NCBI GenBank assembly: GCA_035048495.1
Contig: CM068552.1
Span: forward strand, 23,314,154-23,378,153
From: Euptelea pleiosperma
Taxonomy: Eukaryota; Streptophyta; Magnoliopsida; Ranunculales; Eupteleaceae
Direction of reading: 5' to 3'
DNA length: 64,000 nucleotides
The notes under the pieces were generated by a model, which did not search any database, had not been told where the DNA came from, and saw only the letters and a program-made list of their open reading frames with translations. Each line of letters starts with the position of its first letter. Position 1 is the first letter of the stretch. The translations under genes and the position numbers were made by a program. This document shows positions 46,222-57,175 of the stretch, piece by piece.

Positions 46222-47456
46222 TGATAAGTCATCATTTTATGCATTTTTACCCAATTTTTCTTAGTTGATTATTAGAATTATCCCACATAAATTCTCAAAC
46301 TTACATGAAAAATAGGATTCTCTTTTCACCAATTGTATATTAGATTTCTCTTAATAATAGTCAATTACTTTATATTAATAATCTTATTTTATTAGGTACC
46401 CTAGCTCAAGACTAAAGCAAGCATAAGTCCAAGCCCAAAAGCTTATGTACAAAAGCCCAAATCTGAGCAAAATGGTGGACTACGTTGACGGGCCAAAAAA
46501 GATGGGCCAAGAAATTAGACCAGAAGTTGGGCCAAGAAGTGGATCAATGCAGTGGGCCAATGTAGTGGGCCGAGTTTGTGGACTAAGCATGGACCAAGGT
46601 GGTTGATATTACAACAAAATGAACGGTCCAGATTACAAAATGAATGAGGATGGCTTTCGAAAAATAAAATGATGGTTTTGGTTTTGAAATTTAAAAATGA
46701 TGGAATGTTTAAGAAATAAATATCTTATCAAAAGAAAAATTCATTTTGAAAAATAGAATAATATTTCATTGGTTTTCAAAATGAAATTTTAAAATAATAA
46801 ATTAGTGATTGATTCCATATTGAAAAATAAAAGAATATTTTATTGATTTTCAAAATGAAGTTTCAAAACAATAATTTGGTGAGTGGTTCTCTTGAAAAAA
46901 GAAAAATATATTTTATATAATTATTTCCATCTTTGAAAATATTTTTTCTAAGAAAAAAAGTCTTAATTCACTAAAAATGAAAAATTTTTACATATCCCAG
47001 CCTATAAAAGGACATTCAATGGACGATGGAAGGAGTTCTTCTCGTGGCTGCTTTCCGACTGGTGATCTCTCTCGGTACGCACATCTTACGGCTACGGTCT
47101 TCTCTTGACATCGGATCTCTTTTCTATTTTTTTCTTTATTTCTTTTAGTCGTTTATTTATTCTTGTAATTTTTTTTCTTAGTTTAGTTTTGATTATCAAG
47201 TGTCATGTTTTCTAGTCATTAGAGAGATTAACAACATCTATTGATGATTGGTAAAAACTCGTTCTCTAAAATTAAATTATAAAATATTTTTTTTGTTAGA
47301 ATTATTTTTGGTTGATCAAATTAATTTAACCATTCTCACCCCTTCTTGTGGTTTGACCCTGTATTTGCACTATACATAAATATTTGATTTGACTTATGTA
47401 AATTTGGGTTTGATTAGACATTAAAGTACAATGATCGAGAAAAATACTGTCCATCA
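46222..47456 (+). mobile_element. Solo LTR, 1235 bp
   Basis: It begins TGATAAGTCATCATTTTATG and ends ACTGTCCATCA, flanked by CTTAG (46217-46221) and CCTAG (47457-47461), a 5 bp duplication with one change. Joining the flanks restores a continuous match to the repeat at 43935-43965 (CCAACGCTTA.AGATCACTAAT), which confirms the insertion. A TATAAAAG promoter lies at 47003-47010. The lack of coding text makes it a solo LTR, probably of a gypsy element. Confidence 0.85.
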
Positions 47457-47461
47457 CCTAG

Positions 47462-49690
47462 AAATCTCTAATCGGGCTGATTTTTTGTTTGTAGGTCCAC
47501 CTAGGGATTAGCCAAACATCCATATGGTCAGATTCCTCTAATAGTGTAGTGACACGTGTCTCATATTGTGCATTGTCATCGGCCTCAATGACAACACCCT
47601 TCATCAAAGTTTTACTCCAAAAATAATCAGCTAAATTTCTGAGGAGAAAATTTTTGAAGCGGCGATCATGTACCCATTGATCGTGCATTACATATACCAA
47701 GGGTTAGGATTTGGTTTTAAAAAAACTTTAAGAGTAACCATAGTTATATGTGGCGCGCAATCATTGTGCGCATTATCCCCACTTCAAAAAAAATTCGCGT
47801 TCCTAAGGTACCAATATATCAAGTTGTATGATTGCTGGTGTAAGATTGACTTATTGTTTCTTATATCTTAAACAATCAAGAACATTTCCAATCAAGATCT
47901 CTATTTTGGAGCACAGAAAAACTATTTTTTATGATGAAGTGCTTTTAGAGCACCTCGGTTATAATGTCTACTCCAACTATCCATCTCTATTTTAATTTCT
48001 AAAACACTATTCCAATAAAAAATACCAAATGAGATTTTTATTATTATTTTATATAATAAATATACTATAAATACAATTTCTATTATTATTTTTATTTTTT
48101 ATTTTTTATATCAAATGAGATTTTTTATCTTAAGTTGTACGAATATACAATAAAATTATATTATTTTTTAAAATATAGCTAAAAATATTCAATATTAGTC
48201 TCATTTTAAAGGTATGATGATATCTTTTCAACAATACCAATTTTATAAAAATCAGATTTAAAAATTGAAAGTTACACCAATTTTATAAAAATACATTGAA
48301 AAGTACAAATGATATAACCAATATTAAATTTTAGTATAATATATAAAGAAGGTTAAAATGGAAATTATAGAAAAATGAACAATAATAGAGATAGTTTTGG
48401 AGATCCATCGTGGGCTTCTAAATTTGGAGACTCAAAATGGGGTCTCTGAAATAGAGACCCTTTTTGAAGTATTGTTGGAGCTTGGATTCCACCAAACAAG
48501 TCTCTATTTTACAAATATAGAACATAGTTGGAGATGCTTATAAAGACATGAGGATTGGGATAGATGAGTACAAAAAAACTAAGAAAGATAAAATCAGAAA
48601 CAAGAACATCCGAGGATATCTAGGAATATTAATTAATAGCACTTATAAGAGATAAAATAAGGAAAAGTAGAGTGAAATAGTTTGAATATGTACAATGAAG
48701 GCCATCAATGACACCATTGAAAATGAGTCATTTAGTACAAATTTAAACCTATAAAAAAGATAGAGGAAGGACAAAAATAACATAGAGTAAGGTACTAAGA
48801 AAAGATTTAAAAACTTGTGCCACTATAGAAGATATATTACTTAATAGAGTCAAATTGACGAAATAGGATTCATGTTGCCGACCCCAAATAGTTGAGATAT
48901 GTGATTTATAAGTTTTAAATATTATTGAAGCCAATGGGCTTTGAACCCAAGACCTCATAGGATTTAAATAATTAATCTAAAAAGAGTAATGAAGTTTATG
49001 GGTTTTTGAACCCAAAATTTTTAATGTTTTTAAGGAAACAAATCCTTAACATTTTGGAGCCAAAACTTTATAAAGTTTGAATTAAAATTTTTTGAAGGAA
49101 TTCTTTAGTAGAGTTTTTCATTCTTGTGCAAACTTTAATCCTACATTGTTTGTGAGGATTCTTATATCTACCTACATATGAGAGGATTGGAACCCAAGGG
49201 TGGAGCCCTCAGGTATCCTAATTTAATTTGCACCCCCATGGGCACAATCATGCAAAACCAAATGTAATAAATAAACATACGCGCAAGCCGAGCCGAGACG
49301 ACAGACCATGATCTGTTGTCCTTGTTCATGGACTTTGAATTAGACTTGGGTTAGCTAAGCTTAAATTAACGTTTGTTTTGAACACTACCAAAAAAAATGA
49401 CTTTCCCGACGGACCAATTTACTTTTCTCGATGGCTATAGACTGTAGCACCAAAGGGATGGTTTATTTCTGTTGAAGAAGACCAAAATTCCATCCAGGAT
49501 AGCTTTCACTTTAAAAAAAATTAGAGGCACGAACACAAGGATAGCTTTCACTTGGAAAAACAAAAAAAACATGGGACACAAACAGAATGTTCACACCCTA
49601 ACCAAAGCTTCTCTCTCTCTCCTTTTTCTTCTTCTCTTTTTCTTTTTTTTCTTTCTTTCCAAGAATTGATAAAGGATCTCAAACCCTTGT
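47462..49690 (+). repeat. Second copy of the LINE-containing repeat block
   Basis: It follows the order of 43960-45440: TTTGTAGGTCCACCTAGGGA, the TCATCAAAGTTTTACTC block, GAAGCGGCGATCATG, the LINE 3' end, GAGAGGATTGG, CAATCATGCAAAAC, GAACACTACCAAAAA, and a CT-rich end. An extra ~750 bases (about 47790-48540) with weak internal structure are absent from the first copy. It lacks the inverted right arm. Confidence 0.7.
48550..48905 (+). pseudogene. LINE (L1-type) 3' end remnant, second copy
   Basis: It is closely similar to 44418-44765, including AAGGACAAAAATAACATAGAGT and GGATTCATGTTGCCGACCCCAAATAG. The last corresponds to the 'HVADPK' end seen in plant LINE RTs. It is full of stops. Confidence 0.55.
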
Positions 49691-49925
49691 CATGTGGCAA
49701 TGTTAGAGACAAATGATGTTGTGTCATTTGACAAATGAATGGAATGACATAATGACTACTCCTTGTGTCTACTTTCCGAAGGGGTCTTTGATACGTAAAT
49801 GTATATCTTTTTTTGTAGTTCACTTTATTTTCTAAACTGAAATTTTTTTTTTAAAATACAAAATTAAATCAATTTGTAGAAAACAATACTTGTTTTCAAA
49901 AATTATAAAAACGAATACGCAAAGC
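49691..49925. other. Unassigned AT-rich sequence
   Basis: I see no feature here. Confidence 0.4.
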
Positions 49926-50680
49926 CGGTTGAATTGGCGTCAACAAGTTGACGCAATTTCATTCAGCGTTAGAACGTATTTTTCAACAAAACTTGAGTGT
50001 ACCCTCACTCATTTGACGTCATTTGAAATGGAGTCAAAATAGAGTTGGCGCCATTTCAAATGGAGTCAAAATGTATCTGACTCCATTTAAAATGAAGTCA
50101 GAATGGTTTTGACTCATTTCAAATGGTGCCAAATCTATTTTGACTAGGTTTGACTCCAATTCAAATGGCGCCAAAACCGTTCACACCATTTCAAATGGCG
50201 CCAGACCGGTTTCATTTATTAGAAAAATGTGGATCAATAACTTTTGTCATTTTTACATTGACTCCGCTTTGGCATGGTTTTTATTTGCACTAGAATTTTC
50301 CTCTAGTATGTAGTGTTGGTGTTTGTGCCCTTGAAAACCAATCCAATTGTTTTTATGCACCAATCTGATCAATGTTTTTATCCACCAATTTTGGGTTGAC
50401 ATTTAGTGTTGTTTTGACTTTTGATAAAAAATAAAAATAAAAACAGCCTCATGTTAAAAAGGCACTGCTAGACATGATGTGACTCCATTTGAATTGGCGC
50501 CAGATAAAATTTGTCGCCATTTCAATCGCCGCCAGATTAGATCTGTCTCCAATAGAAATGGCACCAGACATGATCTGACTCCATTTGAATTGGTGCCAGA
50601 TCAAGTCTGTCGCCATTAATTTCAAGTGGCGCAGACATAATCCGACGCCAACCAAAATGGATTCTAAAACTATAACACAA
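49926..50680. repeat. Array of self-complementary GGCGCC/TGACTCC motifs
   Basis: Short units such as 'TGACTCCATTTCAAATGGCG' and 'GGCGCCATTTCAAATGGAGT' recur in both orientations, more than 15 times in two clusters (about 49935-50215 and 50470-50660). Spacing is 20-35 bases. The middle (50220-50465) lacks them. Neighbouring units can pair with each other. No coding. Confidence 0.75.
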
Positions 50681-51213
50681 CATCTGTGGGTTAATATTTT
50701 TCAGTTCTCGCATCTTTGCAGCATTTGTGTAAAGGAGATCACAGTCCGTAGGTTCCTAGTATCGTTCATGGGCCCTGAAACGTATCGGAAGTATAGTTTG
50801 ATTTTGGATAAAACTTTGTGAAACCACAATCAAATTTACACATAAGATGAAATATCGTTTGATTTCGAACAAAACTTTGTGTAGCCAAGCTTGTCACGCC
50901 CTAGGGCGATACCGAAACGTTTGCCTAAACCATGGTGTATCTTTTTTAGTGGGATAGGATGTGCTGAAGTCTCATCCATTTGTAGAATAACATAGAACAG
51001 AAGGGAACTGATCTCCAAGTATACATGTCCAAGGAAATCACAGACTTCTGGAAACTTTCGCCTGGGCCTCGTAGATGTGCCCTGAGTGGTAGACAAAAAC
51101 TTCGGATTAATGCCAAATCACTGTTCATTAGCAGCACTGGATGGTGATCTTACAAATAGATATGCTCAATATAAAATGTTATAGCCATGGCTCGATCGTA
51201 TAGGTTCTTTCTC
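50681..51213. other. Unassigned
   Basis: I recognise no gene or complete element. 'CAAACAAAACTTTGTG'-like words occur twice (about 50810 and 50870), a short local duplication. Confidence 0.35.
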
Positions 51214-51279
51214 CAGGGCCGTCTCTACCTTAAGGCCATTAAGGACAGTCGCCTAAGGCCCCTTCGTGAGACAAGGCCC

Positions 51280-51835
51280 CAGCCCACTAACAAATGGATG
51301 GTTAGCCCACCCTTGTTGGCTATACAAACCATGGTTTAAAATAACACCGTTTTAACGAAAATAAACGCCGTTAAAATGGTAACGCCCAAAGCCCGCTATG
51401 TTATGAACCATTTTGAATAACAGTTGTTATAACGAAAATAACGACAAAAAAATATTGCAAAAAAAAACTGCCGTTATTACTGTTATTTTTTCGTTTTTGA
51501 ATTTCAACGCCATTTTTTGTGTTTTTCAGCTATTTTCCCATTTTTTTCATTTTTGCCCATTCATTACAATTCGTTTTAATGGGCTTTATAACGGAGAGAA
51601 CGGTATCGCCCCCAATTATCTGTTATACCGTTATAACGGCCTCTTTTAAACCTTGATACAAACCAAAAATCAACCTGATTGGTTATCTCTAGCCACATAT
51701 TTTAGTGATTTTTAGGATTGATTCTAGCTGTTTAATTCAAGCAGGTTTTTTGGGTAGTAAATCCAATGGCTAGAAATCATCAATCAAGCTGAGTTTTAAT
51801 GTGTTTATCTACCAATAGGTGGGCTTAACAAGCAC
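51280..51835. mobile_element. Palindromic MITE, interrupted
   Basis: The left arm GGTTAGCCCACCC and right arm AGGTGGGCTTAACA, with the inner CAACCTGATTGGTTATCTCT and ATCATCAATCAAGCTGA, match the MITE at 42770-42955. The hAT MITE at 51330-51655 interrupts it. Confidence 0.65.
51330..51655. mobile_element. hAT-type MITE, copy 2, 326 bp
   Basis: The ends CATGGTTTAAAATAAC and, inverted, CAAGGTTTAAAAGAGG match copy 1 (43191-43538). The flanking duplication ATACAAAC is perfect (51322-51329 and 51656-51663). Inside are CCGTTATAACGG-like words, so the two copies have drifted in their internal repeats. Confidence 0.9.
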
Positions 51836-52095
51836 GCAGTCATTAGGCCCAAAAGATGATCTATGTAGGGCCTTGAGAGTCGTCTGTATGGACTGCAAAG
51901 GGACTCCGGGAGTCCTCTGCATCTAATTTTTTTAGTTCTTGATTATTATGAATAGTTTTTAAATAAGATTTTTTTATTATATAGAGAATTAATATTTTTA
52001 ATTGATAACATATTTATTAATATATTAAATATTTAAAAAAAAAACTTTATATAGAGTTTTCACCTTAGGCCCCAACTTATATCGAGACGACCCTG

Positions 52096-52660
52096 TTCTT
52101 GTCATCATGATCATACTGATCTGTGCTCCATATTGAAAACTTGGCACCTAGAGAGTGGTCTGATCTAACTCAGTCTCACTTTTTCATGAATGCGTTTGTG
52201 TGAATATGTCTGTCATGCCTTGGTGATTGAATAATTGTCTTGAGCAGAACATCAAATCTGCATTTGGCATCTCATAATCCATATATTCTGGTTCTTGCAG
52301 ATCGAACTACGACGGGCCTATAATTGTGAAATTATGCTTACAAAGGTTAAGATTCCATTGCGCAATTTGATGGCCACAAACGGCTCTCGGCCAACCCATA
52401 GTCTTCCCGGCCAAGTCCCCTTTGGCATATCCTCTCGGCCAGTCTCCTTGACCGGGGTCACCTCTCACCCAAGGTAAAGATGGTGGCATTTCATACTGGA
52501 GCACAACAGAAAGGCTTACATCCTTACCTATTTGCTATCCTTGTGTCACACTTGCAGTTAGATACACACCACTTAATCGATTTGCCCCACTCGTGCAGCC
52601 GAATCCCCAAAATCAACCCCATCAAATGATTATAACCATTCAATGAATGGACTAATGTTT
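52096..52660. other. Unassigned, upstream of a tandem duplication
   Basis: No coding sequence is recognised. Small open frames here have no family features. Confidence 0.35.
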
Positions 52661-52808
52661 GATCAGTGGCCCTGGAAAAAGTGTTCCGTTTATGGGTAGG
52701 ATCATCCGACTGGACTATTCAACCTTGAATGGAGATCAGTGGCCCTGGAAAAGTGTTTTCCATTTATGGGTATGATCATCCGACTGGAGTGATTCAACCT
52801 TGAAAGGA
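52661..52808. repeat. Tandem duplication, 2 x ~74 bp
   Basis: A unit starting GATCAGTGGCCCTGG (52661) is repeated at 52734 with a few changes, through GGATCATCCGACTGGA..TTCAACCTTGAA. It lies 275 bases past the COX17 stop, perhaps in or beyond its 3' untranslated region. Confidence 0.9.
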
Positions 52809-53082
52809 GATGAAACATTGAGATATAAGAGCCATCTTGCAAGGCAACCATCTAGGTCGTAGATATCTAGCTCTTGGTTCACATAAGATATGTTCCATAC
52901 CAAAAGGCTCTCCCAACAATGGCAGATTGAGCACAGTTTCATTAACCCTGGTGCAAGATAGCTCAAAACCTGGATAGACAGTGACCAGCCTGGTATAATG
53001 AGATCCCAAGTAAATTTTATTCTACTTTGTAAGCAAAACTCTTTTCATTTTAGTTCTATCAACTCAATCATCTTTATCAATT

Positions 53083-53337
53083 TCAAACATTGAATCCCTC
53101 TACACGGAGGCACTGGATATGAGCTTGAATCCATTTTGTGCAAGCACCTTCGCCATGCTGCACAATGCATTCGTCTCTCAGCCTCTTAGTGTCAGGGCAA
53201 GCGCAGCAGATCTTCTTCGGTTTTGGATCAGGCCCAGATGTTGCCAGGGCTGATGATTCTTGGTTTCGTTGCGATCCTGGCAAAGCCAAGGAAGAGGGCG
53301 GATTACATGCGGGCACCCCAATCTCTATGGAACTCAT
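53083..53337 (-). CDS. COX17: Cytochrome c oxidase copper chaperone COX17, 84 aa
   Basis: This small protein of the mitochondrial intermembrane space carries copper to the assembly factors of cytochrome c oxidase. The C-terminal half has the family signature: 'KPKKICCACPDTKRLRDEC' with the copper-binding Cys-Cys pair, followed by a second CX9C (CTKWIQAHIQC) and the usual end GFNV before the TGA. The two CX9C motifs form the oxidised coiled-coil hairpin. The N-terminal ~40 residues are variable in plants. Length fits plant COX17 (about 75-85 aa). I take the ATG at 53337. An AG nine bases before it (TTGTAAAAG then AATG) could be a splice acceptor, since many plant COX17 genes have a leader intron, so a first exon may lie to the right. 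No frame damage is seen. Confidence 0.88.
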   Translation of the reverse strand: MSSIEIGVPACNPPSSLALPGSQRNQESSALATSGPDPKPKKICCACPDTKRLRDECIVQHGEGACTKWIQAHIQCLRVEGFNV

Positions 53338-55595
53338 TCTTTTACAATTCTGGGAGCAATTGTGAAGATGTTATAAGCATTAAGTTTATAAAAAGGGAGT
53401 TTGCAATCAATTTCAAAATGAGGTGAGAGATGGCAAGAAAAACCTTTAACCAGTCGTACTGCACTATGCCATAATATTTACTTTTACTTCACAAAAACTA
53501 ACTGTTTCCCACTAATGAATCTTCCCATTTTATATATTACCTAAATAAAAAGAAATGAGATGATCCAAGCAACCATCTTTATGATGTTATGATGGTGAGA
53601 CTATATAGGCAAAATTACAACGCTGGGATATGTTCCCTCGAACTAACATTGTGAAGCAGATGAGCATGTTTTTTTATCCGTTATAGATAGTTTTGGATCC
53701 CATTTCATAAACTAATACATAGTCTTAAAACCTGGATGGGGAATAATGACATCTCCCACCATCTATCACTGCTTTGTTTGAAAACTTAAAACCCATTCAG
53801 GTCCTCGATGATTATTATGATACTCAGAGGGGATTAAGAAGTATAGGTGCATTATGACATGACAAAATACAACAAAGGCCCAACAAAAAAATCCAAATAC
53901 CTGAACAATGTTTCAAAATCACACTAGCACTTTCATCATTTATTCAGCCAGTGCATGGTGTTGCATTGCATTTGACATTCCTTGTTTGCTTTTGGATGTT
54001 TTTTTTTCTCTCATAGTGAATTATGATACCTCAAGCGGGAAAAAAAATCTCTCAATGTGACTGCCCTTCATCATTCGAAGTATGAGTTCAGTTACCACTT
54101 TGATATCACAAAAAAGGCAAGGGCCTTAAAAAATTGAAGTCAGAAGCTCCAAAGCCTGATATAGTTTACATGAGAGCCGCCATAGACCATGTACAAGTTG
54201 CTTAACTTGAAATGCTCTTTGGATGGTCAGATCTATGGCAATGAAACTTGCGAGACAATTTAATATGATAGCCCTTTACACCACCGAACCAGGTCCCACA
54301 TACTTAGCTGGCGTACACCCCAAGGCAAGGTGCATGCCTCAAGCCTTGAGGCTTTAGCCTCAACTGAATTTTTGAGGCTTAAGCCTTAGTAGAAGCGTAA
54401 GTTGCAGTTGAGGGGTAAGCCTCCATTGTGCACAATAATGAGCTGGCCGAACCTTTAAAAAATTGATTGTTTCTTTTTTATTTATTTTTTCCCAAAATAT
54501 CCCCCCTAAAGGTTTTGGATGGCCAAACGAGCTAAAAGAAGATAGTTTTAACGAGTTTATTAAAATTCCATAATTTACGACTTGAATCCTACAACTCATA
54601 TCAAATCTTAACTAAACAATTTGAATCTTATGAATGAAAACTTTTAGTTAAAAATCCTAAGATTTCTATGTGAATCTTACTATTCGAGTATATGATTCAC
54701 GACTTGAATCTTACGATTTGAATAAAAACATATACCACATTTTTAAGTGAAAACTATGACTCCTGAGTTTGTATTTTTCATTTTTCCTAAACGCCAAAAC
54801 ACTAAAAAAGAAAATTAGTGGTGTTTTTACAAATTACACTTTATACATCTTTCTTACAATGTCTTCCCACAAAGAAAAATATCATTTTAACATAATTCCA
54901 TCATCACCGATAATCTACAACAATCAACATTGATAGTGTGCTGGACAATCTCATCTAACATCCCAAAGTGGGACCTTTAAAAACCCGCATATATCTATTA
55001 AAATAGGTCCCCGCAGCACTTTTATTATGTGACAAGCCTAAGTGGATAAAACACATGGTGGTGAACCAAGTATCGAGCACCAATTAAACACAACAGCGGA
55101 GGAACTTAAAGCTTGCCACCGCAAAAGAAATGCTGCAAGATTCACACGTGAAAATATATATACATGTTAAAAGGGAAAAAAATGCCGTCATTACATGATG
55201 ACATCATCACTTCACATAAAAGAAAGAAAAAAGAGAGAAAACACTCCCACAAAATAAAGTCTCTCCGTAGAAAACATCCTCGTGGTAGAGAAATTCAAAA
55301 TATCGTGAGAAATTGGCAGTGGACAATAAATTCAACGGTGGGCACAGAAATCCAAATCAAACATGATGTCGAAAGTCCAAATTTGGCGGTGAGGATTCAA
55401 TTTCTCGCAAGAAATTCGCCAAAGACCTATGACAAACACATTTTCTCGTTGTGGAAAAGCTAGAATCCCGGTGAAAGTCGAAATTGTTGACAACAAGCCC
55501 ATAAAAGGTTGCACATGGCCCTAGCAAGGCAATTTGGCTGCTAAGAATAAAAATAACCTCGTGGCAAGGCCAATAAATGGCTGTCATGTGATATG
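53338..55595. other. COX17 upstream region and intergenic sequence
   Basis: I recognise no second gene. It should hold the COX17 promoter and perhaps a leader exon. Near 54300-54390 there is a cluster of 'CCTTGAGGCTTTAGCCTC' self-complementary words, probably a decayed MITE. The remainder is AT-rich. A 'TATATATACATG' at 55154-55165 has no associated frame that I trust. Confidence 0.4.
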
Positions 55596-55600
55596 ATTAT

Positions 55601-55777
55601 AGTTGAATTTAAGATTAGGGTTTCAAGAGGAGAGAGAGAGATTAGGATTTTCTTGAGAGCATGCGTAAATTACATGACTCCCTACTATTCATTATATGTG
55701 AGGAAAATACAATGGACAAGAATGCCCTTACAAAATGTACAGGGTCCCTAACAACATAAAGGGTACACCTAACAACA
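55601..55777 (-). mobile_element. Copia 3' LTR, 177 bp
   Basis: On the - strand it runs TGTTGTTAGGTGTACCC to AAATTCAACT, ending CT and not CA. The outer edge is set by the ATTAT duplication. Confidence 0.9.
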
Positions 55778-55790
55778 CTCCCCCTCAAGT
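55778..55790 (-). other. Copia polypurine tract
   Basis: On the - strand, CTTGAGGGGGAG directly precedes the LTR start TGTTG, the expected plus-strand primer position. Confidence 0.8.
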
Positions 55791-57175
55791 TGGTGCGTAC
55801 ATATCTATCATGCCCAACTTGTTAAGACACTGATGTAGTTGATGATTGGAGACTCCCTTTGCGAATACATCAGCTACTTGCTCTTCAGTCTTCACGAATG
55901 GAGTACAAACCTCTCCAGATAGGATCTTTTCTCGTATGAAGGGTCTGTCCACTTCAATATGTTTTGCACGATCATGTTGGACTGGATTATGTGTTATACT
56001 GATGGCAGCCATATTATCACAACAAAGGCTCAGTGGATCAGTAACATGAAATCCTAGCTCTGCAACTAAGATCCTTATCCACAACATTACCAGTCAAAAT
56101 AGTTTTGCAACTTCTGTAACATCATTACCAGTCACAATGATGTCGTCCACATAGACTATAAGGGCAGTTATGCTTTTCCCCTGGCATGTAACAAACAGGT
56201 TATGATCGGCTTGGCTTTGAGTATAACCCAAAGTTTTGACAGCCCTGGTAAATCTCCCAAACCAGGCTCTGGGAGACTGTTTTAGTCCATACAAGGACTT
56301 TTTCATTCTACAGACTCTCTTGTCACTTCCTGCTAGGAGGAAGCCTGGGGAAGGACTCGTGTATACCTCTTCCTTGAGGTCTCCATGAAGGAAAGCATTC
56401 TTCACGTCGAGTTGATGAAGTGACCATGACTGGTTGGCTGCCAATGATATAAGCACCCTGATGGAGTCCATCTTTACAACTGGTGCAAATGTCTCCCCAT
56501 AGTCAATCTCGTATGTCTGAGAGTACCCCTTGGCTACCAGTCTAGCCTTGTACTTCTCTACTGACCAGTATGCCTTGTACTTCACTGTATAGACCCATCT
56601 GCAACCAACTGGTTTCTTCCCTTTAGGTAAGTCAACCAATTCCCAGGTTTTGTTCTTCTCCAAGGCTCTCATTTCTTCCAACATTGCATCTTTCCATTTA
56701 GGATGCTTTAATCCTTCCGCCACTGATGAAGGAATCGAGATGGTAGACAGAGAAGTAACAAAGGATCCATAGGATGGGGAGAAGCCCTCATAGGAAACAA
56801 AGTTACTAAGGGGATGTTGCGTACAAGTCCGCTTAGCCTTTTGAAGGGCAATAGGAAGATCAGGAGCACATGCATCAGTAGGAAGTAACGATACAGAAGG
56901 CTCGGGAGAAGGTGTATTACTTGGATCCAAGGATGGAGCAACTGGTACGCCTGGACATGTATCAGTTGTGGCCATTCGTCTTCGGGTATAGACCTTGAAT
57001 TCCCCTTGAGCACTACCAGAACTTCTATCAACTCCCACAGTAGGTCGATCAGTCGTCTCAACCAAGATGGTGGGCGGAATAGGAATAGGGAGAAGGACAG
57101 TTGAAAGCCTCTCTTCACCACAACTCTGCTCCCTCTGAAGAGAGACATGAGAGAAAAAAAAATGAAAACTCTCAA
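55785..57175 (-). pseudogene. Copia RT and RNase H, with internal deletion
   Basis: The frame 57065-56094 holds most of RT: 'EEMRALEKNKTWELVDLP', 'CRWVYTVKYK', 'KARLVAKGYSQ', 'QLDVKNAFLHGDL', 'KSLYGLKQSPRAW' and the catalytic YVDD (ALIVYVDDIIVTGND, about 56150-56110). It then jumps to the end of RNase H, 56087-55785 ('WIRILVAELG', 'NPVQHDRAKHIEVD', 'QVADVFAKG'). About 200 residues between them are missing. The word CATTACCAGTCA occurs on both sides (56087-56098 and 56127-56138), which may mark the deletion. The RT is thus readable but the element has lost much of RNase H. Confidence 0.88.

Larger units (their letters stand above)
51214..52095. mobile_element. Probable hAT non-autonomous element with nested inserts
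   Basis: The ends CAGGGCCGTCTC (51214) and, inverted, CAGGGTCGTCTC (52095) match at 11 of 12 bases. Both ends continue with AAGGCC/CCTTAGGCCCC. Flanks TCTTTCTC and TTCTTGTC are only partly alike, so the 8 bp duplication is not proved. Inside are a palindromic MITE (about 51280-51835) and, inside that, hAT MITE copy 2. No transposase. Confidence 0.6.

Noticed and set aside
52736..53009. Two overlapping - strand frames downstream of COX17
   Set aside because: They overlap each other in different frames and one includes the tandem duplication. No domain is seen. They could be part of the COX17 3' untranslated region.
53338..53360. COX17 start further upstream
   Set aside because: The reading frame upstream of 53337 has an intron-like acceptor and no further Met in a plausible context. 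The 84 aa protein already fits the family.
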